A program made the position numbers and the translations under genes. This document shows positions 1 through 9,833 of a stretch of 64,000 nucleotides of DNA, one piece after another; positions within the stretch are counted from its first letter, which is position 1, and the number at the start of each line of letters is the position of its first letter. Under the pieces are notes generated by a model. That model was not told where the DNA came from. It did not search any database and saw only the letters and a program-made list of their open reading frames with translations. Origin of the DNA: Alkalibacterium sp034520745 (GTDB lineage: Bacteria; Bacillota; Bacilli; Lactobacillales; Carnobacteriaceae_A); contig JAXHNF010000016.1 of NCBI GenBank assembly GCA_034520745.1, positions 62,001 to 126,000 of the forward strand, written 5' to 3'.

Positions 1-1
1 T

Positions 2-58
2 GATGAGGAAAACATTTCCATCCCGTATCCTCAGATGGATGTTCACATGAATCAGTAA
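2..58 (+). CDS. C-terminal end of an MscS-family mechanosensitive channel (partial)
   Basis: The window opens inside a reading frame that ends with residues IPYPQMDVHM, three codons before TAA. An IPxPQ-D-H tail is typical of the cytoplasmic C-terminus of small-conductance mechanosensitive channels, which release solutes from the cell on hypo-osmotic shock. Only 18 codons are visible, so the family call rests on this short motif. The gene continues to the left of the window and is followed by a strong hairpin terminator. Confidence 0.6.
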   Translation, partial: DEENISIPYPQMDVHMNQ

Positions 59-127
59 AAAAGGATGATTTGAATCGTTACAGAAGCACGACTGACTTAA
101 ATAATCAGACAAAATGGAAAAGATGAC

Positions 128-181
128 GGGGCGCCGAACATCATTACACGTTGTTCTGTAATCGATGGGGCCCCTTTTTTT
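128..181 (+). terminator. Rho-independent terminator after the MscS gene
   Basis: An imperfect GC-rich inverted repeat (GGGGCGCC... paired with ...GGGGCCCC, extended by ATTACA/TGTAAT) is followed directly by seven T. Confidence 0.75.
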
Positions 182-190
182 CTATGTCTG

Positions 191-220
191 TTGATAGTAT
201 TCTTTCATTAAGTGTATACT
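191..220 (+). promoter_or_regulatory. Sigma-A type promoter for phnC
   Basis: TTGATA at 191-196 and TATACT at 215-220 are separated by 18 bases, about 70 bases upstream of the chosen phnC start. Confidence 0.55.
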
Positions 221-290
221 CAGCGTATATATTATGATAGAAGACACGATATGTAATCCTCAATACAAGAAAGGATCAGAGGTGACTTTT

Positions 291-1070
291 GTGATAGAAT
301 TTAAAAATCTTTCGCTGACATACCCCAATGGGCTTGAAGCGTTAAAGAATATCGATCTAAAAATCGAAGAGGGGGAGTTTGTCGTCATTGTCGGCCTTTC
401 AGGCGCCGGAAAATCGACACTGATCCGCAGCATCAACCGCATGACCGACCCGACGTCAGGCCAGCTGCTGGTGGACGGGGAAGATGTCACGTTTTTGAAA
501 GATAGACGGCTGCGTTCTCTGCGAACAAAAGTCGGGATGATCTTCCAGGACTACAACCTGGTGAAGCGTTTGTCTGTCCTGCGGAATGTCATGGCGGGAC
601 GACTGGGGCATACGGGCACACTGAAAAGTCTGCTGGGTATTTTTCCGCAGAAAGATTTGAAACTGGCGATGGACAACCTTGAGCGCGTAGGGATCAAAGA
701 CAAAGCTTACGTCCGTGCAGATCAGCTCAGCGGCGGTCAGCAGCAGCGCGTGAGCATCGCCCGAGTCGTGACGCAGCAGCCAAAAGTCATACTGGCTGAT
801 GAACCCGTCGCTTCTCTGGATCCGCCGACTTCTCATAAAGTGATGAAAGATCTGCGCCGTATTTCAAAGGAAGATAACCTGACGACGATCGTCAACCTGC
901 ACTTCATCGATATGGCGATGGAGTATGCCGACCGCATCATCGGCATGCGTGACGGCGAGATCGTCTTTGACGGACCGGTTTCAGATGTGACTGAGGAAAC
1001 CTTCGAACAGATTTATGACCGTCCGATTCGAGAAGAAGACAAGCGGGGAGATGAGGCAGATGGCGAATAA
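291..1070 (+). CDS. phnC: Phosphonate-type ABC transporter ATP-binding protein
   Basis: This is the ATPase that energises import of phosphonates or related organophosphorus compounds, acting at the inner face of the membrane with the two downstream permeases. The Walker A motif GLSGAGKST lies near residues 35-43, the signature LSGGQQQR near 146 and Walker B VILADEP near 166. A longer frame opens at 234, but GTG at 291 has a ribosome binding site (AGAGGTG, 279-285) and gives 259 residues, the usual PhnC length. The end overlaps the start of the first permease gene, so the genes are translationally coupled. No phnD binding-protein gene is seen on either side. The frame is intact. Confidence 0.93.
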   Translation: MIEFKNLSLTYPNGLEALKNIDLKIEEGEFVVIVGLSGAGKSTLIRSINRMTDPTSGQLLVDGEDVTFLKDRRLRSLRTKVGMIFQDYNLVKRLSVLRNVMAGRLGHTGTLKSLLGIFPQKDLKLAMDNLERVGIKDKAYVRADQLSGGQQQRVSIARVVTQQPKVILADEPVASLDPPTSHKVMKDLRRISKEDNLTTIVNLHFIDMAMEYADRIIGMRDGEIVFDGPVSDVTEETFEQIYDRPIREEDKRGDEADGE

Positions 1071-1868
1071 ACCGGAAAAAACGGATGAGAAGATCCATAT
1101 CGTGTCCCGAAAGTTCGTCGTCAGAACGATCAGTGTCCTAGTCACCGTTTCACTGCTGTATATGGCGGCCTTGTACCGGACCAGTGCGGACCCCATCCGC
1201 CTGATCAGAGGATTCAGGATCATCTGGGACATGATTTTTGATGATCTGCTCCCGCCGGACTGGGGTTATTTCTCGACCAGTTTTCAGTACCTGGTTCAGA
1301 CGCTGGAACATCGCGCTGCTTTCGACGACCTTTGCGTCGATCATTGCATTGCCACTGACGTTTCTGGCTTCTAACAACATCAATAAAAACCCTTTTTTAT
1401 ACCGTTTGGTGTGAACGATCCTGAATTTCTGAGGACCATCCCCGACATCATTCTGGCTATTTTAGTCGTGGCGTTTATCGGTCTGGGTGCTGTCTCGGGG
1501 ATCATCGCTCTGACGATCTTCACTTCGGTATTTTAGCTAAAATGCTGAGTGAAACGACTGAAGGCATCAGTCAGGGACCGCTCGATGCGATCATGGCTAG
1601 CGGCGGGAACAAGCTGCAGATCATCCGCTACGGGGTCATCCCGCAAATCCTGCCTTATTATGCTTCCTACGCCTTGTATGTTCTTGAAATAAACGTAAAG
1701 GCGTCTGTTGTCCTTGGTTTTATCGGAGCAGGAGGAATCGGACAGCTGCTGAACCGGAACATGAAGTTCTTTCGCTATGACCGTCTTTCCATGATCCTTC
1801 TGGTCCTGTTTGCCACGATCACAACGATCGATTTCGTCAGTAACAGAGTAAGGAGGCATTTGGAATAA
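1060..1868 (+). CDS. phnE: Phosphonate ABC transporter permease, first copy (frameshifted)
   Basis: This is an integral membrane permease subunit partnering PhnC. The N-terminal part reads cleanly from ATG 1060 (alternative 1051), with GGGGAG just upstream. The frame then breaks near 1305, again near 1405 and near 1535, and continues to the stop at 1866-1868. The permease signature is clear in the last part: an EAA-type loop with DAIMASGGNKLQIIRYG followed by VLGFIGAGGIG, diagnostic of the PhnE family. All three breaks can be repaired by single-base changes and the joined product has normal length (about 270 residues), so I read this as a real gene damaged by sequence errors. An AAGGAGG at 1851-1857 serves the next gene. 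Confidence 0.85.
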
Positions 1869-1875
1869 CTGACTG

Positions 1876-2674
1876 AACACAAAAAGTATCTCTTTGAGAA
1901 AAGAAAAAGATAAAGCCCAGAAACGCACGACCTTGATCATCCTGGCAGTGCTTGCTTTCTTTTATATTTCAGCCTTCTGGAGTCAGGATTGGGTCGTGCC
2001 GGGTTCCCGTGTATCCCCCTTAGTCATTTTATACCGCATGTTCATCGTGCCGTTCACGTCTGTTGAATATCTTCAGCGGTTTCCGGAACGTATCCTGGAA
2101 ATGCTGGAAACGATAGCGATCGCTTATGCCGGGGGCGTTGCGGCCTCCATCATAGCCATCCCGATCGCGCTTTCTGGCTTCACGAAACATCGGCGGGCCG
2201 TTCAGTTACATCGGCAAAGCCATTCTGAATGCGATCCGGGCGATCCCGTCGATCATCTTTGCGATCCTGTTTGTTGCCACACTTGGTGTCGGGCCTTATC
2301 CGGGCGTGCTGGCCATCAGCATCAATTCGATCGGGATGATCGGCAAGCTCTATGCAGAAGTGATCGAATCGGTCGATATGAATATGGTCGATGCGATCAG
2401 AGCAAGCGGAGGAAACCGCGTCCAGGCGATCTGGTACGGGGTCCTGCCGCAGGTCCTGCCTGATTTTGCTTCCTTCTCCATTTACCGTTTTGAGATCGAT
2501 GTCCGCGCCTCGACTGTTTTGGGACTGGTCGGGGCCGGTGGGATCGGTGTGCCGCTCATGCTCGCCCAGCAGCAGCGCAACTGGGAAGATGTCGGCATCA
2601 TCCTCATCATCGTCATCGTGTTCGTCACGATCATCGATAAAGTGAGTGGCCTGATCCGCGAGAAGCTTGTCTGA
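1876..2674 (+). CDS. phnE: Phosphonate ABC transporter permease, second copy (frameshifted)
   Basis: This is a second PhnE-family permease. Phosphonate importers of Gram-positive bacteria often carry two such subunits that form a heterodimer. The first section (clear from 1894) shows transmembrane segments and SIIAIPIALSGF. The frame changes near 2190 and continues to TAA at 2672-2674, with the signature DAIRASGGNRVQAIWYG and VLGLVGAGGIG. The start is uncertain because of a further shift near 1910; the ribosome binding site AAGGAGG at 1851-1857 suggests a start near 1870-1876. It is distinct from the first copy, with only moderate identity in the signature loop. A terminator follows at once. 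Confidence 0.83.
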
Positions 2675-2682
2675 GGAATACG

Positions 2683-2735
2683 AACAAAAACGACCCTGTC
2701 TGATTATTCTGACCAGACAGGGTCGTTTTTGTTAC
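2683..2735. terminator. Bidirectional terminator between phnE and alkD
   Basis: A long, nearly perfect inverted repeat (AACAAAAACGACCCTGTCTG paired with its complement) has an A-run on the left and a T-run on the right. It can end both the rightward phn operon and the leftward alkD gene. Confidence 0.85.
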
Positions 2736-2738
2736 TGA

Positions 2739-3402
2739 CTAGTTTGTTAAATATTTGCTGCCTTCCCGGATACTGAGCGGATGAAGCTGGTCTCTGTATG
2801 TGTCAATGAAAGAACTGACCCATGTTGGATCGGTCTTGCTGTAGTCCCGAAGGATCCACCCGATGGCTTTGTTTATGAAAAATTCAGAGCTGCCCAGATT
2901 ATTGAGGATGATTTTTTCAAGGAGAACCGTATCGGTCTGCTCTTTTCGGTGCCGCTGGTGGTTGATGGCGATGCGTCTCAGCCAGATGTTCTCGTCAACG
3001 CTCCACTCAAGCAGCATCTGATCAAGTTCACGGTGTTCCAGAGCCAGCTTGCCGATAACTTTATCTATGCTGTCGACCGTGCTCCCACCAGGGTTTAGTG
3101 AGAGCGAGTATTTTGATTCGATTGATATCATCGGGAAGCAGGTGGTTTTGCTTAAGAGAAAGGTAATCACTGCCGATATATTGACATTCCCGGTAGGGCA
3201 GTTCCCAGAACGTGTTCAGAAAATCCCAGTCGATACGATTTTCCTTCTTGGCCTCTTTGAAAAAAGGTCGCGCGAGTTCCCGTCTTTTGACTGCGGGAAT
3301 TCCCAGAAAGTCGAACTGGTCACGCATGTACGTTTCCATCTGACGAGCACGCTGCGGGTTTTCATTTTGGATCAATGTTTCAAGTAAATCGTCACCGTTC
3401 AT
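2739..3402 (-). CDS. alkD: DNA alkylation repair enzyme, AlkD family (frameshifted once)
   Basis: AlkD-type proteins are HEAT-repeat DNA glycosylases that remove alkylated bases from DNA. The N-terminal half, from ATG at 3402, includes QMETYMRDQF and the family motif FFKEAKK. The C-terminal half, after a frame change near 3090 at KPWW, includes DENIWLRRIAINHQ and FINKAIGWILRDYSK, the conserved Lys and Asp region of the family. Joined, the protein has about 222 residues, the normal size. It stands alone, convergent with the phn genes and sharing their terminator. Confidence 0.88.
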
Positions 3403-3527
3403 GCAAGACGCCCCCTCAGTTGATTACAGCTGGTTACTGTATTTCAGAATCATGATACTACTGATCGTAAGATAGAACAACTAATGTGACTAGTATGTAT
3501 TGAAAAGAGAGAATAGCAGTCTCGCGT

Positions 3528-3675
3528 GCCGTTCAAAGAGGAAAGTCGCCCGTGTACGTTATGCAATCAGCTCAGGCGTGGCCGTTCAAAGAGTGAAATT
3601 GCCCATGAACGTCACACAATCAGCTCGAGCGTGCCGTTCAAAGAGGAAAATGCCTGCGAACGTCGCGCGAGCTAT
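3528..3675. repeat. Three tandem 52/53-bp repeats (array A)
   Basis: GCCGTTCAAAGAG begins at 3528, 3581 and 3633, so the period is 53 then 52 bases. Copies 2 and 3 hold GAACGTC 25-26 bases after the start of GCCGTTC, which makes an imperfect dyad (GCCGTTC versus GAACGTC). The same arrangement and period occur in the larger array at 34091. Because 52 and 53 are not multiples of three, the short frames that cross the array are not credible genes. The rest of the gap from 3403 to 3859 holds no gene, only a likely promoter near 3820. Confidence 0.8.
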
Positions 3676-3819
3676 GACCCGCGCTACATATCAGAACGAA
3701 TACGGTGAGCAGTCGTGCAGGCGACTGCTTTCTTAATATAATTTACAGAAAATCATGCTGATGCGAATTTTCTAACGATCTAAAATATAAAAGTTATTCG
3801 GTCTTTTGAGAATCAGTGA

Positions 3820-3825
3820 TATAAT
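3820..3825 (+). promoter_or_regulatory. Minus-10 box upstream of the UPF0371 gene
   Basis: A perfect TATAAT lies 35 bases before the gene. The expected -35 position (3797-3802) reads TTCGGT, a poor match, so the promoter is probable but weak or activator-dependent. Confidence 0.4.
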
Positions 3826-3859
3826 AGACTAGATTGAAAAAAGAAACAGGGGGACGCTT

Positions 3860-5369
3860 ATGTATAAAGTTGGTTTTGATACAGATAAATACTTAAAGGA
3901 ACAGTCTGAATATATTCTGGAGCGTGTAGAAAACAGTGAAAAACTGTATCTGGAGTTCGGCGGGAAACTGATCGGCGACAAGCATGCCAAACGTGTGCTT
4001 CCGGGGTTTGATGAAGATGCAAAAATGAAACTGCTGGCTACCCTGAAAGACAAGTCCGAGATCATCATCTGCGTCTATGCGGGGGATATCGAACGGAACA
4101 AAGTGCGCGGGGATTACGGCATCACGTATGACCGGGATGTGCTTCGACTGATCGATGAATACCGGGCTTACGGCATACCGGTGAACAGTGTGCTGATCAC
4201 CCGCTATCAGGAACAGCCGAATGTGAAAATCTTCATGTCCAAACTCGAACGCAGCGGGATAGATGTCCATATCCACCGCGCGATCGAAGGGTACCCGACA
4301 AATGTGGAGTCAATCTTTAAGTGAAGACGGATTTGCAAAGAACACGTATATCGAAACGACAAAACCTCTGGTCGTCGTGACTGCTCCGGGTGCCGGAAGC
4401 GGCAAGCTGGCGACCTGTCTGAATCAGCTCTACCACGAATATGCCAGGGGACACGAGGCCAGCTACGCCAAATTCGAGACATTTCCTGTCTGGAACATGC
4501 CGATCAGACATCCGGTCAATATCGCTTATGAAGCGGCGACGGTGGATCTGAAAGACGTGAACATGATGGATAATTACCATTTTGAAGCTTACGGCGAAGT
4601 GGCTGTGAACTATAACCGTGACGTCGAGATGTTCCCCGTCATCAGACGAATCATCGAGAAAATCACCGGCAAGGCCTCTGCCTACAAATCTCCGACAGAT
4701 ATGGGTGTCAACCGCATCAAGTCGGGGATCACAGATGAGGATGTCGTGGTTAATGCGGCGAAGGAAGAAATCATCCGCCGTGCCTTTTCAGTAGAAAATG
4801 ATTATAAAAAAGGACTGGCCGATGAGGAGACACTGCGCCGCATGCAGCTGATCCTTGAAGAATCCGATCTGAAAAAGGAACACCGCAGACCTGTAGAAGT
4901 GGCCCGTGAGTATGCGAAAAAAGTGCAGCAGCGAAAAGACAGCTCAAGTCTTCAGGCAGTCATTGCCATTGAGCTGACGAACGGAAAAATCATTACAGGA
5001 CGCACGACCAGCCTGATGGATGCTTCGGCAGCGGCGGTGGTCAATGCCCTGAAAGCTCTGGCTAATATTTCAGACGAGATCGATCTGCTGGCACCGATGA
5101 TTTTAGAAACGATCAAGCGTCTGAAAACAGACGAACTGAACAGTAAGGTACCGACGCTGTCAGCGAATGAACTGCTCATTGCTTTAGCGATCAGTGCAGT
5201 GACCAACCCGACGGCTCAGATCGCCTACGATCAGCTGGCCCATCTGAAGGATGCTCAGGCGCATTCAACGGTCATCATGAACCATGAAAATGAACAGACC
5301 CTGAAAATGCTCGGGATCGATGTCACGAACGATCCGATCTATCCGACCGATAATCTGTATTATAATTGA
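3860..5369 (+). CDS. UPF0371 (DUF1846) family protein (frameshifted once)
   Basis: This is a conserved protein of unknown biochemical role, found widely in Bacillota and usually about 495-500 residues long. The start ATG 3860 follows AGGGGGAC. The N-terminal part contains LYLEFGGKLIGDKHA and KVRGDYGITYDRDVLRLID. The frame shifts near 4316, then continues with VVVTAPGAGSGKLATCLNQL, a glycine-rich nucleotide-binding-like loop, and SPTDMGVNRIKSGI, and ends at 5369. The joined product is about 502 residues. It stands alone, with a terminator directly after it. I can name the family but not the reaction. Confidence 0.88.
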
Positions 5370-5445
5370 AATCGTACATTCTACGGCTATCTCTTTAGCG
5401 AAGGGATATAGAGGTAAGGTATGCAGAAGCATTGTCTGAAGAAAC

Positions 5446-5490
5446 TGAAAGCAGGAAGTGGAGACGAGTGTCTTCACTTCCTGCTTTTTC
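5446..5490. terminator. Bidirectional terminator overlapping the end of the RNase H-like gene
   Basis: AGCAGGAAGTG at 5450-5460 pairs with CACTTCCTGCT at 5475-5485, followed by TTTTTCTTTG. The last codons and stop of the leftward RNase H-like gene form the right arm of the stem. Confidence 0.75.
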
Positions 5491-5884
5491 TTTGTTTTGC
5501 CAGAGCCTGTTTGGCCAGATTATCCGCACCTCTGTTGTCTTTTTCCGGGATCCATTTCACTTCATAAAAGGAGAGCTCATCGAGCGAAGCCATGATCGAC
5601 CGGAAAACATCTGCATACCGGCTGTTTTTCATATGATTTTTTCTGACAGCCCTTTCGACCAGCTGACTGTCCGTGTGAAAGACTGTCCATTCCTCTGTTC
5701 GGCCCTGCTCGATAGGCCAGTTGACCGCATGGTAGAAAGCCTCCAGTTCAGCGAGATGATTGTCTTCAGTGGACGGAAGCGGGATCGCCAGCTGCTGGTG
5801 AAGGCCATCACCGACTATGATGAGTCCTGCCCCGGCAAGGTGTTCTTTTGCGGATACAGCGGCATCACTGTAAATTTTCAGCAT
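5474..5884 (-). CDS. RNase HI-like protein
   Basis: This is an RNase H-fold protein of the short bacterial YpdQ/YpeP-like group, expected to cut RNA in RNA-DNA hybrids or act on related structures. The acidic active site is visible: Asp in IYSDAAV near the start, Glu in HLAELEAF, Asp in FHTDSQLV and Asp in NRGADNLAKQAL. The start at 5884 (MLKIYSDAAV) follows GGAG at a good distance. ATG at 5899 and 5932 are in frame but less well placed. The product is about 136 residues and intact. The gene lies head to tail with a cold-shock gene on the same strand. Confidence 0.8.
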   Translation of the reverse strand: MLKIYSDAAVSAKEHLAGAGLIIVGDGLHQQLAIPLPSTEDNHLAELEAFYHAVNWPIEQGRTEEWTVFHTDSQLVERAVRKNHMKNSRYADVFRSIMASLDELSFYEVKWIPEKDNRGADNLAKQALAKQRKSRK

Positions 5885-5955
5885 ATCGATCGTCTCCATT
5901 ATAAGTTTATGTATTAAAAAAGTCAGTCTCAAATGAGAACTGACTTTAAATCTTC

Positions 5956-6177
5956 TTAAAGATTATCACTAGCCGATTCAACGACACTGACATTCGTTGC
6001 CTGAGGACCACGTGACCCGTCGACGATATCGAATTCGACTGTCTGACCTTCATTCAATGCTTTGTAACCTTCCATATTGATGCCGGTAAAGTGAACGAAT
6101 ACATCATCTTCTTCATTATATTCGATAAACCCATAGCCCTTCTGATTATTGAACCATTTAACTGTGCCTTTAGTCAT
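5956..6177 (-). CDS. cspA: Cold-shock protein, CspA family
   Basis: This is a single-domain OB-fold nucleic-acid chaperone of 73 residues that binds single-stranded RNA and DNA in the cytoplasm. Both RNA-binding motifs are present: RNP1 as KGYGFI and RNP2 as VFVHF. The protein is acidic, as usual for this family. It is intact and has its own strong promoter, so it is probably transcribed alone or together with the RNase H-like gene downstream. Confidence 0.95.
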   Translation of the reverse strand: MTKGTVKWFNNQKGYGFIEYNEEDDVFVHFTGINMEGYKALNEGQTVEFDIVDGSRGPQATNVSVVESASDNL

Positions 6178-6222
6178 CGTTTTCCCCCTAGTGATTCCTA
6201 AGTATAGTCATCTATAGTGTTC

Positions 6223-6251
6223 AGTATAAAGGATAACGTTTTCAGAGTCAA
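6223..6251 (-). promoter_or_regulatory. Strong promoter of the cold-shock gene
   Basis: Read on the minus strand, TTGACT (6251-6246) and TATACT (6228-6223) are separated by exactly 17 bases. The leader would be about 40 nucleotides. Confidence 0.75.
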
Positions 6252-6337
6252 TGAAAGAAGATGGCCGAAGTTTATATTAAAAACCACAGATGAGTGTGCT
6301 AAAATGAGTAAGAGTAAAAGTTGAGGAGAAATCAGTT

Positions 6338-8255
6338 ATGAAGGAATGGAAAATCGAACATTTAACACATTCGTATGGAATAAAAACATTGTTTGACGAT
6401 GTATCCTATTCGGTACATGAAAATCAGAGGATCGGCGCTGATCGGAGTCAATGGAACCGGGAAAACGACGTTTCTGAAGAGACTTCGTCGCCGGGAGCTT
6501 AAAACCCGATGCGGGAGAGATCACCCGTCCGGGAGAGTATGAGATCAGTTACCTGAGTCAGAAAAACGAACTGGACCCTGATAAAAGTATTTTTGACGTC
6601 GTGTTTGACGGCGATTCGCCACCGATCAGGGCTGCGAGAAATTACGAAGAAGTGCTTAAAAAGTTGAGTAAAGATCCTGACCAACCGAGCCGTGCGGCAG
6701 CAGGCGTTTACTGAAGCCGAGAAACGAATGAACCAGCAGGATGCCTGGAACGTCAATGCACGCGCCAAAGCGATCCTGAATAAACTGGGACTGGAAGACA
6801 GCGACAAGATCGTAGGGGAGTTGTCCGGTGGCCAGCAGAAACGGGCCGCACTGGCTCAAGTTCTCGTTCAGGAACCGGATCTGCTTATCCTGGATGAGCC
6901 GACGAACCATCTTGATTTTCAGATGATCGAATGGCTGGAAGGCTATCTTTCAGGTTACCGAAGGATCACTCTTGATGGTCACCCACGACCGGTATTTCCT
7001 GGACCGTGTCTCAAATGAAATCGTGGAACTCGATAACGGCAAGCTGGAAAAATATCCAGGCAATTATCAGCAGTATATTCAGCTGAAAGCGGAGAAAGAA
7101 GAAACGGAACAGCGTATCGCTCATAAACAGAAACAGCTCTATAAACAGGAACTGGCCTGGATGCGCGAAGGCGTCAGAGCCCGCGGGACAAAACAGGAAG
7201 CACGTAAACAGCGCTTCTCCCAGCTGGAAGACAAGGTCAAGGGCCAGGAAGACAAATCGGAACTTGAACTGCAGCTGTCCGGCACACGCTTAGGGAAGAA
7301 AGTTTTAGAACTGGAACAGGCCTCTGAAAAAAATGGAAGACACCCTGATCCTGAAAGACTTTGATCTGCTGATCCAGCAGACCGACCGGATCGGCATCAC
7401 AGGAACAAACGGATCGGGTAAAACAACCTTCCTGAATATCCTCGCCGGTGAGGAACCACTGGACAGCGGTATACTCATCGCAGGAGAAACTGTCAAGATC
7501 GGCTACTACAAGCAGCTGAATGAAGACTTCGATGAAGACAAGCGCGTCATCACCTACCTGCGTGAAATTGCAGAAGAAGTCAAGCTGTCTGACATGGCTC
7601 GTCGATCAGTGTCTCGCAAACTGCTCGAACGGAACTTCCTTGTCCAAAAACGTTCGATGCATGGTTCACCGATCAGTAAACTTTCCGGTGGCGAGAAACG
7701 CCGGCTTTATCTGCTCAAGATCCTGATGCAGCAGCCGAACGTACCTGCTGCCGGACCAGAGCCGATGAAATGACCCGGATGTGCAGACGCTGACCATACT
7801 GGAAGAATTCATCGATCAGCTCCCAGCGGTGCGGTCATCGCCGTTTTTCTCATGACCGCTATTTCATAGACAAGATCGCCAGCAAACTGCTCATTTTCAA
7901 AGGTGAAGGCAGTATCGAAGAGAGCTATTCGACCTTATCTGAATATCTGGAAAACAGCGGTCAGACAAAGAAAGAAAAAGAACCCAAGTCTCAAAGCGAT
8001 CAGGAAAAACCAAAAGAAAGCAGACAAGAAAAGAAAGAAAAAACAACACTGACTTATATGGAAAAGAAAGAATGGGAGACGATCGAGTCTGAAATCGAAG
8101 CTCTGGAATCAGAACTGGAGGATGTCCAGTCAGAAATCGAAACAGTCACGACCGATCACGTAAAACTGAGTGAACTGACTGAAAAACAGACGGAGCTCAG
8201 TCAGAAACTGGAAGAAAAATATAGCCGCTGGGAATATCTGGCACAGTACGCATAA
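6338..8255 (+). CDS. ABC-F family ATPase, Uup/YfmR type (multiple frameshifts)
   Basis: ABC-F proteins are soluble ATPases with two nucleotide-binding domains that act on the ribosome, for example to relieve stalling; they are not transporters. The pieces in order are: an N-terminal domain from ATG 6338 with a broken Walker A near 6440, signature ELSGGQQKRAAL and Walker B LLILDEPTNHLDF (6800-6920), a linker rich in Arg and Lys (7100-7300), a second Walker A GTNGSGKTT (7400), signature KLSGGEKRRL (7680), and a C-terminal coiled coil from 8058 (EIEALESELEDVQSEIE) of the sort that binds DNA or RNA in Uup. At least six single-base breaks are needed to explain the fragments. The joined length is about 635 residues, normal for this group. 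Confidence 0.88.
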
Positions 8256-8269
8256 GGAGTGAATGGAAA

Positions 8270-9214
8270 ATGGAAAAAGAATATTTAGATCTTGCTAGAC
8301 GTATTCTAGATGAAGGAACAGAACGCCAGGACCGGACGGGACTGGAACAAAATCGGTGTTCGGCTATGAGATGCGGTTTGATCTGCAGAAGGGATTTCCG
8401 CTCCTGACGACCAAACGTGTCTATTTCAAGCTGATCAAAAGTGAACTGCTCTGGTTCCTTAAAGGGGATACGAATATCCGTTTTCTGTTAGAGAATAATA
8501 ATCACATCTGGGATGAATGGGCTTTTGAAAAATACGTGAAAAGCGATGATTACATCGGTCCCGATATGACAGATTTTGGATTGCGCTCTCAGGAAGATGA
8601 GGCGTTTAAAACGGTTTATGATGAACAGATGGCTCTTTTCAGAGAAAAAGTGCTGAACGATGATGCCTTTGCCGATCAATACGGATCACTCGGCAATGTC
8701 TACGGGGCGCAGTGGCGTGCGTGGCAGAAAAAAGACGGAGGGGTGATCGATCAGATCCGAAATGTGATCGAATCGATAAAAACAAACCCTGACTCAAGAC
8801 GCCATATTGTCTCTGCCTGGAACCCGGAAGAAGTGCCGACGATGGCCCTTCCGCCATGTCATACCTTGTTTCAGTTCTATGTCCAAGACAACAAACTGAG
8901 CTGTCAGCTTTATCAGCGCAGCGGCGATGTCTTTCTAGGTGTACCATTCAATATTGCCAGCTACGCCTTGCTGACACATCTGATCGCACAGGAGACCGGT
9001 CTGGAAGTTGGAGACTTTGTCCATACACTTGGTGATGCTCATATTTATCTGAATCACATGGATCAGATAAATGAACAGTTATCACAGAGAACCACGTGAC
9101 TTCCCGGGCATAACGATCAACAAAGATAAAAGTATTTTCGACTTGGAAATGGACGATATCAAGATCACAGATTACCACCCGCATAAGGCGATAAAAGCAC
9201 CCATTGCTGTCTAA
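8270..9214 (+). CDS. thyA: Thymidylate synthase (two frameshifts)
   Basis: ThyA methylates dUMP to dTMP using methylenetetrahydrofolate. The start ATG 8270 follows AAGGAG. The first break lies at DRTG near 8345, where an A appears to be missing. The main body then runs to 9099 and includes the catalytic cysteine in LPPCHTLFQFYV and the substrate-binding QRSGDVFLGVPFNIASYA. A second break near 9095 leads into the C-terminal tail ending KAPIAV at 9212-9214. The length, about 314 residues, and the insert near residues 90-130 are typical of the Lactobacillales-type enzyme. It is followed by dfrA, the enzyme that regenerates the folate cofactor. Confidence 0.95.
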
Positions 9215-9280
9215 ATAACTATTTAATTGTATAAAACAACTAAACAGTTTCAATCAACAACTATATTAAAGGAGGCTGTT

Positions 9281-9769
9281 ATGATAACATTTGTATGGGC
9301 TGAAGATGAGAACGGGCTGATCGGGAAAGACGGACAGCTTCCCTGGCATTTGCCTGCAGATATGCAGTTTTTCAAAAAAGTGACATTGACCGGAAATGTA
9401 GCAATGGGAAGGAAAACACTGGAGAGTATTCCCAATCCGCCCCTGAAAAAAAGAGAAAATTACGTGCTGACATCAAATGAAAATTTCGAACGTGACGGGG
9501 TCCATATCTGCCATTCGAAAGAGGACATTCTTGAAAAAACAAAAGAATCCAAAAAACCACTGCATGTGATCGGAGGTGTGTCGCTTTTTGAACTTTTCAA
9601 GGAGGATGTCGATATGCTGTACAAGACGGTCATCCATGAGTCGTTTGAAGGCGACACATACATGCCGGAGATCGACTACGCGCAGTTCGAACTGATCGAA
9701 GAAACCCAGGGCACTGTCGACGAAAAAAACAGACACCCGCATACGTTTCAGGTTTTCAAGAGAAAATAG
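9281..9769 (+). CDS. dfrA: Dihydrofolate reductase
   Basis: The enzyme reduces dihydrofolate produced by ThyA to tetrahydrofolate with NADPH. It is intact, with 162 residues from ATG 9281, which has a perfect AAAGGAGG site; the longer frame from 9227 lacks one. Conserved features are GLIGKDGQLPWHLPADM near the start (including the catalytic acidic residue and the Trp), MGRKTLESIP and the cofactor loop HVIGGVSLF. The coupling with thyA just upstream is the standard Bacillota arrangement. Confidence 0.96.
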   Translation: MITFVWAEDENGLIGKDGQLPWHLPADMQFFKKVTLTGNVAMGRKTLESIPNPPLKKRENYVLTSNENFERDGVHICHSKEDILEKTKESKKPLHVIGGVSLFELFKEDVDMLYKTVIHESFEGDTYMPEIDYAQFELIEETQGTVDEKNRHPHTFQVFKRK

Positions 9770-9770
9770 A

Positions 9771-9823
9771 AAGAGGTCGAAACGACAGGTACAGCGCTAC
9801 CGCACCAGTCGTTTCGACCTCTT
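9771..9823. terminator. Hairpin between dfrA and the hemolysin III-like gene
   Basis: A perfect 16-bp inverted repeat (AAGAGGTCGAAACGAC at 9771-9786 against 9808-9823). There is no clear T-run to the right, but the left side is T-rich when read on the minus strand, so it probably serves mostly the leftward gene. Confidence 0.65.
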
Positions 9824-9833
9824 AGTATAAGAC

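Noticed and set aside
3500..3736. Two overlapping short frames across repeat array A
   Set aside because: They are by-products of the tandem repeat, lack ribosome sites and resemble no protein family.
5432..5917. A 161-codon rightward frame
   Set aside because: It lies entirely opposite the RNase H-like gene, which has catalytic motifs and a ribosome site.
6338..8255. Reading the ABC-F gene as an antibiotic-resistance determinant
   Set aside because: The C-terminal coiled coil and linker fit the housekeeping Uup/YfmR group, and nothing nearby suggests a resistance cassette.
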